NCBI GenBank assembly: GCA_900318375.1
Contig: ONKG01000002.1
Location: 62,001-126,000 of the forward strand
Length of the DNA stretch: 64,000 nucleotides
Direction of reading: 5' to 3'
Source: an uncultured Lachnospiraceae bacterium
GTDB taxonomy: Bacteria > Bacillota > Clostridia > Lachnospirales > Lachnospiraceae
Shown here: piece after piece, positions 26,226 through 35,155 of the stretch
How the letters are laid out: each line of letters opens with the position of its first letter
Numbering within the stretch: position 1 is the stretch's first letter
Made by a program: the position numbers and the translations under genes
The notes under the pieces: model-generated
What the model was told of the DNA's origin: nothing
What the model saw: only the letters and a program-made list of their open reading frames with translations
Databases searched by the model: none

Positions 26226-28355
26226 TCATACCAGGGCACGGATGGCGTTGAGGACACAGAGTACCATAACACCGACATCCGCAAAAATAGCAAGCCACAT
26301 GTTGGCAATTCCCAGAGCTCCGAGCAGGAGGCAGGCAAACTTGACACCGATCGCGAACCAGATATTCTCGTTGACGATCCGGATACACTTGCGGGCCAGG
26401 CGGATCGCGCTGGATATTTTCAGGGGATCATCGTCCATGAGGACGACATCTGCCGCCTCGATCGCCGCGTCAGAGCCCAGAGCTCCCATGGCTATACCGA
26501 TATCCGCACGCGAAAGGACAGGAGCGTCGTTGATTCCATCACCCACAAAAGCAAGGGTACCGGCCTTTCCTCCCTTTGAAGAAGCCCTTCCGGATGTTTC
26601 TGACAGAAGTTTTTCCAGGCGTGTAACCTTGTCCGCCGGCAAAAGTCCGGCGTGATATTCATCGATCCCAAGTTTTTCCGCGACACGGCAAGCGATTGCC
26701 TCCGCGTCTCCGGTGAGCATGACCGTTTTGGAAACACCTGCCTCCCTAAGCTCCCTCACAGCCTCGGCGGCATGCGGCTTGATCTCATCCGCGATCACAA
26801 TGTGGCCCAGATATTCGCTGCCGGCACAGACATGCACAAGAGTTCCGGTCTCCACGTCGGAATGATCGTTCTCTTCCGTGATCAGAACACCCAGTTCCTG
26901 CATCAGCTTCAGGTTGCCGGCTCCGATCCTGAGGCCGTCAACTTCAGTGATCACTCCCTTCCCGCTGATTTCCTCCGTGTCGCCGACACGGGATGCGCTC
27001 TTTCCGCAGTCAGCTGCCGGTCCGAAGCCTCCTTTTTCCAGGTTCTTTTCGGGAGCAGCTGTCAGTGCGGCCTCCTTGTTTTCCGGAGCCTTTCCGCAGG
27101 CAGCTGTCAATCCGGCGCCCTTGTTTTCCGGAGCCTTTCCAGTCAAACCCTTATCCAGAGCAGCAGCGCGGTTTTCATATGCCTCCTTGAGACTTCTGCT
27201 GATCGGATGCGATGAATAGCTCTCCGCAAGAGCAGCATATTCCAGCAGCCGGTCCGCAGCTTCCCCGTCTCCTGCCTGAAGCGCAGCTGCGGTTGAACCG
27301 CCCTCCATGGCAGGGCAGATCTTCGTGACCGCAAAATTGCCCTTTGTGAGAGTGCCGGTCTTGTCAAAGACAATGGTCCGGACGTTCGCCAGGGTCTCCA
27401 TGAAGTTTGCGCCCTTGATCAGTATACCCTTACTGCCTGCGCCGCCGATTCCTCCGAAAAAGGTGAGGGGAATGCTGACAACGATCGCGCAGGGGCAGCT
27501 GATAACAAGGAATGTCAGGGCTCTGTAGATCCAGTCAGACCACAGTTCCCGGCCGCCCGGCTGCTTCAGAAGAAGCATACTGACGACAGGTCCCAATATG
27601 GCCAGCGCCAGAGCACTGTAACAGACGGCGGGCGTATACCAGCGCGCAAATTTTGAGATGAACTGCTCGGATCTGGCCTTGCGTGTGCCGGCGTTTTCGA
27701 CCAGGTCAAGAATCCGGGACGCAGTGGATTCCTCGAATTCTTTTGTCGTCTTCACGCGCAGAAGGCCGGACAGATTGATCGATCCGCTCAGGATCGTCTC
27801 TCCCGCGGCAACATCTCTGGGAAGGGATTCCCCGGTGAGCGCAGCCGTGTCCAGGGAGGATGTTCCCTCCACGATCACGCCGTCGATCGGCACACGCTCG
27901 CCCGGCCTGATCTGGATGATACTTCCCACTTCGATGTCATCGGGATCTGCCTCTTCAACGCCTTCCTCTGTCTCAAGGTTTGCGTAGTCCGGACGTATAT
28001 CCATCAGATCGCTGATATTTCGTCTGCTCTTTCCGACCGCATAGCTCTGGAAAAGCTCACCGATCTGGTAAAACAGCATGACTGCGACGCCTTCTGTGTA
28101 TTCACCGAGCGCCATAGCGCCCACGGTCGCCGCTGCCATCAGGAAGTTTTCGTCAAATACCTGCCGGTTTTTAATTCCCTTGACAGCCTTGCGCAGGATA
28201 TCATTTCCTACAGTAAAATACGGCACAAGGAAGAGGACGAACCGCAGCAGGGGGTACTGCCTGAGTGGCAGGATGGAGAGCACCGCCATCAGCACGGCTG
28301 CCGCTATGATTCGAAAAAAGAGGTCTTTCTGTTTTTTGGTCATAGTTTTCATCAT
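26226..28355 (-). CDS. Heavy-metal P1B-type ATPase (Zn/Cd/Pb exporter type)
   Basis: 709 residues with the P1B plan: membrane helices, TGES phosphatase loop (ALTGESLPR), the metal-binding CPC in SCPCAIVVSIPL, phosphorylation DKTGTLTKG, the HP motif (SSHPISRSL) and the hinge GDGINDAPVLSRADIGIAMG. CPC with these flanks fits zinc/cadmium exporters better than copper exporters. There is no N-terminal HMA domain; a separate HMA protein is encoded just upstream. The nucleotide-binding domain holds an insertion of about 70 residues with 15-residue units (GKAPENKGAGLTAAC). The ATG follows AGGAGG by 7 nt. Confidence 0.93.
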   Translation of the reverse strand: MMKTMTKKQKDLFFRIIAAAVLMAVLSILPLRQYPLLRFVLFLVPYFTVGNDILRKAVKGIKNRQVFDENFLMAAATVGAMALGEYTEGVAVMLFYQIGELFQSYAVGKSRRNISDLMDIRPDYANLETEEGVEEADPDDIEVGSIIQIRPGERVPIDGVIVEGTSSLDTAALTGESLPRDVAAGETILSGSINLSGLLRVKTTKEFEESTASRILDLVENAGTRKARSEQFISKFARWYTPAVCYSALALAILGPVVSMLLLKQPGGRELWSDWIYRALTFLVISCPCAIVVSIPLTFFGGIGGAGSKGILIKGANFMETLANVRTIVFDKTGTLTKGNFAVTKICPAMEGGSTAAALQAGDGEAADRLLEYAALAESYSSHPISRSLKEAYENRAAALDKGLTGKAPENKGAGLTAACGKAPENKEAALTAAPEKNLEKGGFGPAADCGKSASRVGDTEEISGKGVITEVDGLRIGAGNLKLMQELGVLITEENDHSDVETGTLVHVCAGSEYLGHIVIADEIKPHAAEAVRELREAGVSKTVMLTGDAEAIACRVAEKLGIDEYHAGLLPADKVTRLEKLLSETSGRASSKGGKAGTLAFVGDGINDAPVLSRADIGIAMGALGSDAAIEAADVVLMDDDPLKISSAIRLARKCIRIVNENIWFAIGVKFACLLLGALGIANMWLAIFADVGVMVLCVLNAIRALV

Positions 28356-28391
28356 GATGCTGCCTCCTATGTGACAGCAGGATCCCTGCCC

Positions 28392-28610
28392 TTAAAGGAA
28401 GATCTGGCAGTCATCCTCTACAATCTTGCAGTTTTCGATGACTTTCTGCATGACACTGTCGACATCTGCGCCGTCCTCAAACTCCACTTTCATCTTGAGC
28501 GCCATAAAGTTTACGACAGCGTCCTTGACGCCGGGAGTCTTCTTTGCCGCTTCTTCCATCTTGTTGGCGCAATTTGCACAGTCGACGTCAATCTTGTAGG
28601 TCTTTTTCAT
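28392..28610 (-). CDS. Small HMA-domain metal chaperone
   Basis: 72 residues, one ferredoxin-like HMA domain starting MKKTYKIDVDCANCANKMEE with the metal-binding CxxC (DCANC) and later a CKIVEDDC motif. It starts behind AGGAGG and lies 36 bp before the ATPase. It most likely hands metal to the ATPase, or replaces that protein's missing N-terminal domain. Confidence 0.9.
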   Translation of the reverse strand: MKKTYKIDVDCANCANKMEEAAKKTPGVKDAVVNFMALKMKVEFEDGADVDSVMQKVIENCKIVEDDCQIFL

Positions 28611-28691
28611 GATCTTCTCCTCCTGAGAATATTAGGTTGAGTTATTGTGATTGTGTTTTTCGTTTGCGTTTTCAGGTTGAGTTTTTCAGAT

Positions 28692-29195
28692 TCAGCTTTC
28701 CTCTTTCAGTGTTTTCAGATACTCCTCATTCCATGATGTTGAGGTCAAAAGGTGGCTAAGGGAACACCGTCTCGTCAAGTTGCACAAACGCCTTGGGCAC
28801 GCTCTCGCTCTGCCCTCGCTGGCAGCGGTACGCTGAATGATGGTCCTGACATGGTCGTCGGCCAGGAAATAGACGATCTGCTTTCCTTCCCTGCGCCCGC
28901 TCACAAGCCTGGCCTGTTTCAGAAGCCTGAGCTGGTGAGAGATCGCGGACTGGGTCATTCCCAGAGAGGCCGCCAGATCACAGACGCAGATATCCGCTTC
29001 AAAAAGAGCAAACAGAATCCGGATGCGGGTGGTGTCTCCGAAAGCCTTGAACAGCTCTGCCAGGTCATAAAGCCTGTCTTCCGGAGGCATCTGCTCACTC
29101 ACCATCTGTACCTTGTCTGCATGGACCTCTTCTATCTCACAACATTCGATGTCGTGCATCATTTTTCTGCTTTCTTTTTCCATTTTCAGCCCCAT
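28692..29195 (-). CDS. ArsR/SmtB-family metal-sensing repressor (CadC-like)
   Basis: 167 residues. The winged helix-turn-helix covers about residues 40-125: LAELFKAFGDTTRIRILFALF, the metal-site helix ADICVCDLA and the recognition helix MTQSAISHQLRLLKQARLVSGRREG. N-terminal HDIECCEIEEVH adds Cys and His ligands as in CadC. After DDHVRTIIQ, where relatives end soon, there is an unusual basic tail of about 40 residues (RARACPRRLCNLTRRC), perhaps after an old frameshift. It heads the operon with the HMA protein and the ATPase and should repress it until metal binds. The ATG at 29183 is an equally good start. Confidence 0.9.
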   Translation of the reverse strand: MGLKMEKESRKMMHDIECCEIEEVHADKVQMVSEQMPPEDRLYDLAELFKAFGDTTRIRILFALFEADICVCDLAASLGMTQSAISHQLRLLKQARLVSGRREGKQIVYFLADDHVRTIIQRTAASEGRARACPRRLCNLTRRCSLSHLLTSTSWNEEYLKTLKEES

Positions 29196-29231
29196 TAAAA
29201 ACAGTGTTTACTCCTCTTGCTTTGTTTTAAC

Positions 29232-29251
29232 ATATGAACATTTATTCATAC
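29232..29251. promoter_or_regulatory. CadC/SmtB-type operator
   Basis: TATGAACA-TT-TATTCATA (29233-29250) is an 8-2-8 imperfect palindrome of the form bound by ArsR/SmtB repressors, placed about 40 bp before the repressor gene. Confidence 0.65.
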
Positions 29252-29295
29252 GTTTGCTTAAAGGATACTCCCGTTTTCCTCTCCCGTCAATAGAA

Positions 29296-29335
29296 AAGAG
29301 CGAAAAATCTTGTCGATACAAAATTTTTCGCTCTT
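29296..29335 (-). terminator. Terminator of the PAP2 operon
   Basis: A 13-bp stem AAGAGCGAAAAAT (29296-29308) with ATTTTTCGCTCTT (29323-29335), then TTTTC on the minus strand. Confidence 0.8.
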
Positions 29336-29396
29336 GAGATTCATGGGCCAGCGTCCCGCCCGGTGTCCAGACCCATCTTTCATGGTCCGGATTCTT

Positions 29397-29945
29397 TCAG
29401 CTGGTTTTTCGTCTGCTGTAAATATATTCCACGATCCGCGGCGCCAGAATTCCGAACAGGATTCCCATCAGGGTTCCGACAAGTACATCCGTGGGAAAGT
29501 GAACGTACAGGTAAAGGCGTGAAAACGCGATCAATGCCGCGAGGATGATCGCAGGTATGCCTATGCGCTTGTCGTATTGCAGCAGTACAACTGCGGAAGC
29601 AAAGCTTACCATCGAATGCCCCGAGGGGAAGGAGTAATCGGTCGGTATCCTGACCAGCATGTCTATATTGGTATTGATCCAGCATGGTCGGGAACGTGCG
29701 ACAAGGTGCTTGAGAAGAACATTTCCAAACAGTCCGCAGAGGATCAGGCCTGCCGCCATACTAAACCCGCACCGCCGGTGCTTTTTCCAAATCATGCACA
29801 GAAGTGCAATGGCAATCCATAACCATCCCGCTTTACACAGAAAGGTGATCTTAGGCATGAGCCAGTCCAGCCAGGATGTCCGAATGTCTGCCTGTATCCA
29901 GTCTAAAATCTGAAAGTCTGTCTGCTGAATCACTTCTGTCATCAC
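29397..29945 (-). CDS. PAP2-family membrane phosphatase
   Basis: 182 residues, about five membrane helices, and all three phosphatase motifs: KHLVARSRP (KX6RP), YSFPSGHSM and SRLYLYVHFPTD (SRX5HX3D). It likely dephosphorylates undecaprenyl diphosphate or a phosphatidyl phosphate at the outer membrane face. Last gene of a three-gene operon with a four-helix protein and a phosphodiester glycosidase; the start lies 27 bp behind the previous stop. Confidence 0.9.
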   Translation of the reverse strand: MMTEVIQQTDFQILDWIQADIRTSWLDWLMPKITFLCKAGWLWIAIALLCMIWKKHRRCGFSMAAGLILCGLFGNVLLKHLVARSRPCWINTNIDMLVRIPTDYSFPSGHSMVSFASAVVLLQYDKRIGIPAIILAALIAFSRLYLYVHFPTDVLVGTLMGILFGILAPRIVEYIYSRRKTS

Positions 29946-29972
29946 ACTCTCCTTCTAAACATGCTGTTCTGT

Positions 29973-30554
29973 TCAGACCGCCGACGCTTTTACGTTTTTG
30001 CATGTCTTTTTCATCGCCGCATAGGACATTGAAAAAGAAAATGCTGAGACGCACAGCAGGACAGCTGCCGCGATCGGGTAAACTGCAATCAGCTTATTTG
30101 TTGTTCCATAAATGTCCAGTACGCCCTTGAAGATTGAGCCGATTGTCAGAGCTGCAAGGCCTGAATTCCAGCTATGCCGGGTGAAAGGTCCCGGGAAAAA
30201 GACTCCTGCGCCGGCCTGTGCTTCTGTTCCAGCGCTTATACCGCCACGCTCTTCCGAATCTTCATAGGGCTCTGCTTCAGCTGCCTTCATTGCTCTTCGC
30301 TCTGCGTCCTCTTTATTCCGAAGGTACTTTTCCTTCCTGACCGCGCGCCATACAATCACCAGATTCAGAAGCGTTCCCGGTACAAGAGGAATCAGGAAGG
30401 CGTAGATCATATAAAAAGAATAGACCTCGTGACTGAAAAACTCGTAAATCAGACCAAAGGCCGCGCTTGCAATTCCTGCAATAAGGAAAAGAAAAGCATC
30501 GTGCAGCATGTCGTCAGCATAATGTATTATCTCATTTTTATCCAATGTATACAA
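29973..30554 (-). CDS. Four-helix membrane protein of unknown function
   Basis: 193 residues, two pairs of membrane helices (about 20-42, 47-70, 130-150, 158-182) separated by a charged Lys/Arg/Glu-rich cytoplasmic loop (75-120). I do not recognise the family. Its start overlaps the end of the phosphodiester glycosidase gene by 17 bp, with AGGTGAG 8 nt upstream, so translation is probably coupled. A cell-envelope role is suggested by its neighbours only. Confidence 0.75.
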   Translation of the reverse strand: MYTLDKNEIIHYADDMLHDAFLFLIAGIASAAFGLIYEFFSHEVYSFYMIYAFLIPLVPGTLLNLVIVWRAVRKEKYLRNKEDAERRAMKAAEAEPYEDSEERGGISAGTEAQAGAGVFFPGPFTRHSWNSGLAALTIGSIFKGVLDIYGTTNKLIAVYPIAAAVLLCVSAFSFSMSYAAMKKTCKNVKASAV

Positions 30555-31698
30555 TATCGCTCACCTCTCTTTCACGGTCGCCGAAACCGCCGGTCGGATT
30601 GTTGATGATCTGATTCCGGAAAACCATTGTCGAGGAGCCGCCGCCGTCCAGGTTATAGGCAGTCTGTACGCCGAGCTGGTCCATGAAGCTTGCCAGTTCG
30701 TAAAGAGAAAGGCCCTCGCTGTCATCGGTGCGTCCGTCAGAAACCACAAAAACATAGTGCAGATCATCGATGACTCCGATCGCGGTGCGGGGATTGCTCG
30801 CTTTGGCCCTGCCGACCTCTGAATCCAAGGAAACGGAAATCTCACTGTTTTCCACCAGTCCCGGTCCGAAGGAAAAGGCCTGCCAGACTCCCTGGTCCGC
30901 CAGCTCCTGTGCAGTCACGGTGGATGGATCCACAATCTTCATGCTTCCGTCAGCATAAATGCACAGTACCTCGCTCTCCCCGGCCTGATCCCGATAAACA
31001 ATTCCGTTCCGGATGACATAACCCTTTTCCTGAACACCGTAATAGTCTCCGTTAATAGCCAGGATTGCGTCGTGTGCCTCCGCTATTTCCGAGGTTGCCT
31101 CTGTCACGTTTTTGCCGTAGGTATCCTCCGCAAATGCTGTCTTCAGATACTCGGCGGAGCTCAGCTGTACATCCGCGACATGGATCGTCGTCCCGTTTGT
31201 AGTGTACTGCGTATAGGTAATCTTAACATTCTCATCCTCATAAGTATCAGAGCTTCCGGCATTGTCTGTTGTCACCGATGCCGCTCTTTCCTCAGCTTCT
31301 TCCTCGTCAAAAGAGCTTCCGCTCTTCGATGATCCGTCTGAACTGTGGTTCGAAGGACTGCCGGATCTTCGCTTCCGTGAACTCCCGGAGCTGCTGTCAG
31401 CGTCTCCGGAAGAAGAACTGCCGGGCTTTTTCCTTTGAGAAGTCGCGCCGGAGACGGAATCGGACCTGCTGTCTTCGGAGTCTTCGTCCTCTTCACCTTC
31501 TCCGTTTTCTGCAGCCTTCTCCTCCTGATCTTGTCCGGTCTTGCCTGCGCTGACCTCTGCCCGGGCAAACATCTCAGTGTTCATCCCTGTGGCATCTGTC
31601 TGATAGGCACTGGAAAGAATGAAGGTGTCCATGCCCAGAAAAACTGTAAATGCCAACAGGCAGGAGGCAAACGCAACCGTCCAGGTATGCTTTTTCAT
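30538..31698 (-). CDS. Membrane-anchored phosphodiester glycosidase (NAGPA domain)
   Basis: 386 residues. N-terminal signal anchor (residues 5-28), a Ser/Glu/Lys-rich linker (45-140), then the NAGPA domain with AILAINGDYYG, GYVIRNGIVYR, RTAIGVIDDLHYVFVVSDGR and the closing LDGGGSSTMVFRN. The domain cleaves phosphodiesters linked to sugars, as in N-acetylglucosamine-1-phosphodiester glycosidase, and is common in Firmicutes surface proteins. Likely substrate: a wall-linked glycopolymer or an exopolysaccharide. The ATG follows GAGGTGAG by 6 nt; the gene diverges from thyA. Confidence 0.88.
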   Translation of the reverse strand: MKKHTWTVAFASCLLAFTVFLGMDTFILSSAYQTDATGMNTEMFARAEVSAGKTGQDQEEKAAENGEGEEDEDSEDSRSDSVSGATSQRKKPGSSSSGDADSSSGSSRKRRSGSPSNHSSDGSSKSGSSFDEEEAEERAASVTTDNAGSSDTYEDENVKITYTQYTTNGTTIHVADVQLSSAEYLKTAFAEDTYGKNVTEATSEIAEAHDAILAINGDYYGVQEKGYVIRNGIVYRDQAGESEVLCIYADGSMKIVDPSTVTAQELADQGVWQAFSFGPGLVENSEISVSLDSEVGRAKASNPRTAIGVIDDLHYVFVVSDGRTDDSEGLSLYELASFMDQLGVQTAYNLDGGGSSTMVFRNQIINNPTGGFGDREREVSDIVYIG

Positions 31699-31885
31699 GA
31701 CTGTCTCACCTCTTTTCTAACTTGCTTCTATTATTTGGAAACTTCTGTCTACTGCACAGGGGTTCCTGTCCACAGTTTGAGTCTATCCGGTCAACTTCAA
31801 ATGAACCTTAGAAAATGCAGATCAAAAGTGAACTATCTGTGAAAGCGGCATCCGGAAACCGCGTTCAGCATCTGCGAAGCGTTTC

Positions 31886-31914
31886 TTGACCCTACCACGG
31901 GAAACAGTTAATAT
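31886..31914 (+). promoter_or_regulatory. Promoter of thyA
   Basis: TTGACC (31886-31891), 17 nt, TAATAT (31909-31914), about 45 bp before the start codon. Confidence 0.65.
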
Positions 31915-31958
31915 TATGTGAAACAAATGAAGAAGAGGGACAGGAGGAAAATCCATTT

Positions 31959-32837
31959 ATGATGACAAAAGCAGACAAGTATCTTGCAGATGATATTAAG
32001 AATATTCTGGACAACGGCTATATGGATGAGAATCCGAGGCCCCGCTATGAGGACGGTACTCCTGCCCACACGATCAGTGTAAATCATGTGATGAGGAAAT
32101 ATGATCTGTCGAAAGGAGAGTTTCCAATCTGCACGCTGCGGCATCAGGCCTGGAAGACGGGCATAAGGGAAATCTTTACGATCTATCAGCATCCCACAAA
32201 CGTGCTGTCAGAGATGAAGGAATACGGTGTGACCTGGTGGGATCCGTGGGATATCGGCGACGGGACGATCGGGCAGCGCTACGGAGCAACCGTCAAGCGC
32301 TATGATCTGATCCACAATCTGATCGAGGACATCAAAAAAGATCCCTATGGCCGGCGAAAAGTGGTCTCCCTCTGGCAGGAGACAGACCTTCACGAGACAC
32401 CGGGTCTTGCCCCCTGTGCTTTTCTCACCATGTGGAATGTGCGCGGCAAGTATCTGGATATGAGCATGATCCAGCGCAGCGGCGATATGCTGACAGCTTC
32501 AGGCGCCGGCGGAATCAACGAAATCCAGTACGCGGCTCTTTTGATGATGATCGCCCGTGTGACCGGCCTGGAACCCGGCGTTTTCACCCACTTTGTCGCC
32601 AACGAGCAGATTTATGACCGCCACATCGATAACGCCCGCGAGATGCTGCGGCGCGCGGAAGAACTCGCGGCGCAGGACAGCGGCAGTTCCAGTGACAGCG
32701 GGGACGAAAACAGGCTGCCTGTTCTCCTTCTTCACAGGGAAAAGGGATGCAGCTTTGAGGAAATCACCATCGATGATTTCGAAATGCGCGGCTATACGCC
32801 CATGAAGCCGCAGCTGAAATTCGAACTCGGAATATAA
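31959..32837 (+). CDS. thyA: Thymidylate synthase
   Basis: 292 residues. Makes dTMP from dUMP with methylene-tetrahydrofolate. The catalytic Cys lies in GLAPCAFLTMWNV, followed by the dUMP-binding QRSGDMLTASGAGGINEIQYA and the C-terminal HFVANEQIYDRHIDNAREML. An acidic/Ser insertion of about 15 residues (SGSSSDSGDENRLP) lies before the last helix. AGGAGG is 11 nt before the first of two adjacent ATG codons. No dihydrofolate reductase gene follows. Confidence 0.95.
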   Translation: MMTKADKYLADDIKNILDNGYMDENPRPRYEDGTPAHTISVNHVMRKYDLSKGEFPICTLRHQAWKTGIREIFTIYQHPTNVLSEMKEYGVTWWDPWDIGDGTIGQRYGATVKRYDLIHNLIEDIKKDPYGRRKVVSLWQETDLHETPGLAPCAFLTMWNVRGKYLDMSMIQRSGDMLTASGAGGINEIQYAALLMMIARVTGLEPGVFTHFVANEQIYDRHIDNAREMLRRAEELAAQDSGSSSDSGDENRLPVLLLHREKGCSFEEITIDDFEMRGYTPMKPQLKFELGI

Positions 32838-32937
32838 GCTTTCCACAGAACTTTTAAGCTTTTACAGCAAAACTTCCAGGCTTTCACACCTGGAAGTATC
32901 AGCACTCAAAATTCAGTATTATACTCACAAATATAAA

Positions 32938-32999
32938 GACATCTGCATGGAGACAGGTCAATTGATCCGGCCTTTCTCCGGGCAGATGTCTTTTTTTAC
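32938..32999 (+). terminator. Terminator downstream of thyA
   Basis: GACATCTGC/GCAGATGTC stem enclosing about 35 nt, then seven T. A smaller hairpin CTTCCAGG/CCTGGAAG at 32873-32896 precedes it. The remainder of the 32838-33184 gap holds no gene. Confidence 0.7.
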
Positions 33000-33184
33000 T
33001 TTTTCCAATCGCAATCCTATCGCAATAATCCCACTGGTCAAGGACATGGGCGGCAAAAGAATGATATTCCGGCGAAATGTCAGATTTCCGACAGATGATT
33101 CCCACCGCAGCGGTGGGAACAAACAGGAGAGCAACCTGCTATAATCGTGACAGTTATCGCCATATAATATAGAGGAGGTTCTTT

Positions 33185-34258
33185 ATGTTTTGTCCAGAAT
33201 GCAGAACTGAATTTAACGGAAAGTTTTGTCCAAACTGCGGAACACCGGCTCCAAATTATACAGCTGGAACATCGGCTGTATCTCCTGCAGATCCTGCTCC
33301 CTCTGCTCAGCCGCATATGTCCGCACAGGCACCGGTCCCTCCTCCGCCTGTGGGCGGAAACGGGACTGGCGATGTAAGAATTCCCGGGAAGAAGAAAAAA
33401 GGCAAAGGTATTCTGATTCCGGTCATTGTCGTAATTGTACTGCTCTTTTCATGTTCTGCACTGTTCGGAAAAGGATCGAAAGAAGATAGCAGTTCCAAAT
33501 CGCAGGAGGAGACACAGGAAGAAACTCCAAAGGCTTTGCAGGAAGATTCAGAGGAAGATGCTGTCGCAGCAGAATCTGAAAGCAATGATGAGAGCGAGGA
33601 AAATGCAGCATCTGCTCCCGCAGCGGAGGAGAAGACTCCTTCCAAAACAGTAGATTACAAAGTGAAGCAGGAATACTTCAATGATTACGTAGATTCGATT
33701 GGTATGCATGTCGCCAAAGCTTTTGTCGAAATAGAGAATACAGGAAATGTCCCTCTTTATCTGCACGACGCAAAATTCGACATTGAAGATAACGATGGAC
33801 ATCTGCTGAAGACAGAAAGCCTGGTCAGCACATGTCCGGATGCAATTCTCCCCGGCGAATTCGGCTATTTTTATGCGGATTATATCGATCTGGATGATGT
33901 AGATGATTCTAATGGACTCAAGTTTGTACCCAACTACAAAATTGATGAAGCCAAACACGAAATTGTGGATTACGAAACCAGTGATGTCAGTATCAGAGAA
34001 GATGATATGTGGAAATGCATGATCTCCGGTCGTCTTACAAATACTACAGATGAAAAAATCGGACTCATCTATGTCAGTGCAATCTACTATGATGCGGATG
34101 GTAATGTACTTGGAATCTCCGGAACAAATCTTACAGATGTGGAGGCGGGTGCTACAGAAAGCTTCGAAATCATCGGTCAGTTCTTCAGTGATGACGTGAG
34201 CTATTCTGACATTGCGGATTACAAGGTCATTCCGAGAGCATGGTATATTCAGTTTTAA
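33185..34258 (+). CDS. Zinc-ribbon membrane protein with extracellular Ig-like domains
   Basis: 357 residues. N-terminal zinc ribbon (FCPECRTEFNGKFCPNCG), a Pro/Ala-rich linker, one membrane helix (ILIPVIVVIVLLFSCSALFG, about 78-97), an acidic Ser/Glu-rich spacer to about 155, then two beta-rich domains of the FxLYD/DUF kind (VAKAFVEIENTGNVPLYL; CMISGRLTNTTDEKIGLIYV). The ribbon should be cytoplasmic and the beta domains outside. AGGAGG is 5 nt from the ATG. Function unknown. Confidence 0.75.
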   Translation: MFCPECRTEFNGKFCPNCGTPAPNYTAGTSAVSPADPAPSAQPHMSAQAPVPPPPVGGNGTGDVRIPGKKKKGKGILIPVIVVIVLLFSCSALFGKGSKEDSSSKSQEETQEETPKALQEDSEEDAVAAESESNDESEENAASAPAAEEKTPSKTVDYKVKQEYFNDYVDSIGMHVAKAFVEIENTGNVPLYLHDAKFDIEDNDGHLLKTESLVSTCPDAILPGEFGYFYADYIDLDDVDDSNGLKFVPNYKIDEAKHEIVDYETSDVSIREDDMWKCMISGRLTNTTDEKIGLIYVSAIYYDADGNVLGISGTNLTDVEAGATESFEIIGQFFSDDVSYSDIADYKVIPRAWYIQF

Positions 34259-34494
34259 TCTGTGGTATTGAAATGCCCGGTAAGACCAATAGGATAATAC
34301 CAGGATTATCAGAGTAAAGATACCAGACAATAACTGTTTATTCCAATTCCTGAGTATCCAGGCGCAATGTTTTTCAGTGCAATGCGTTTCAGTATAAAAA
34401 AGCAAAAGCGGCCAGATTCAACACTGACCGCTTTTACTGCGCTGTAATTCGCTGCTGGCACCGCCCTTTCCGGGGCGTGGATGCAATCCGGGCA

Positions 34495-34959
34495 TCAATC
34501 ATTCTGCATCTCTTCTGAGCCGCGAAGTAGTGGCTGACCGTTGCGGGCAAGAAGGTTGTTGATTTCGGGAATCTCGTATATCTTAGCGCTGATGGCGGAA
34601 ATGAAAACCGCATCCCGCGGAAAACGCGCATAGAGCGGAGACATTCCGTAAATCTTCAAGGCACGCTGTGTCTCCTGCAGGGAGAAAGCGGCACCCAGGC
34701 AGAGTTTGAGGATCGTGTCCCGCTGGCGGGTATGTTTCTCCCCGGAAATCAGCTTATATCCGTAGCCTTCTGAAAGATCGGCCCGCAGAAAGATTTCCTG
34801 AAAGCGCAGGCCTTTTTCTTTGACACATTGTCTCATATAGATCGAAAAAGGATTCTCCTGTGTGAAGACGTCCTCCGCGTTTGCCTTTATGTATTCCCCT
34901 ATTGAGTCGGGATTCGTTTTTTTCAATATATTGGTCAGGGTGTTGGTCGTTTTTTCCAT
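34495..34959 (-). CDS. XRE-type helix-turn-helix protein
   Basis: 154 residues from the ATG at 34959 with AGGAG upstream. The segment YMRQCVKEKGLRFQEIFLRADLSEGYGYKLISGEKHTRQRDTILKLCLG (about 45-95) fits a lambda-repressor-like HTH, although the usual QxxLA start is degenerate. The C-terminal part ends LLARNGQPLLRG. Proteins of this kind often accompany Hanks-type Ser/Thr kinases in Lachnospiraceae, and such a kinase lies 4 kb away. A long upstream extension of this frame has no start signal and is ignored. Confidence 0.75.
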   Translation of the reverse strand: MEKTTNTLTNILKKTNPDSIGEYIKANAEDVFTQENPFSIYMRQCVKEKGLRFQEIFLRADLSEGYGYKLISGEKHTRQRDTILKLCLGAAFSLQETQRALKIYGMSPLYARFPRDAVFISAISAKIYEIPEINNLLARNGQPLLRGSEEMQND

Positions 34960-35155
34960 ATCTGCTCTCCTGCCTGTGGGTGCAATCCATATGCTGCGGC
35001 CGCCCGCATCAGCTTTCCGTCCATGGTATTCCTGCAAGTTCCGAGTGTACTGAACAGGATGACAAGCGGAGCCGGACAGGCGAAATCGGGCCTTCTCCCT
35101 GATTATACACTTTTCCCTTGCAGAAAAGACGATAATAAAACGATTTTCCACATAT

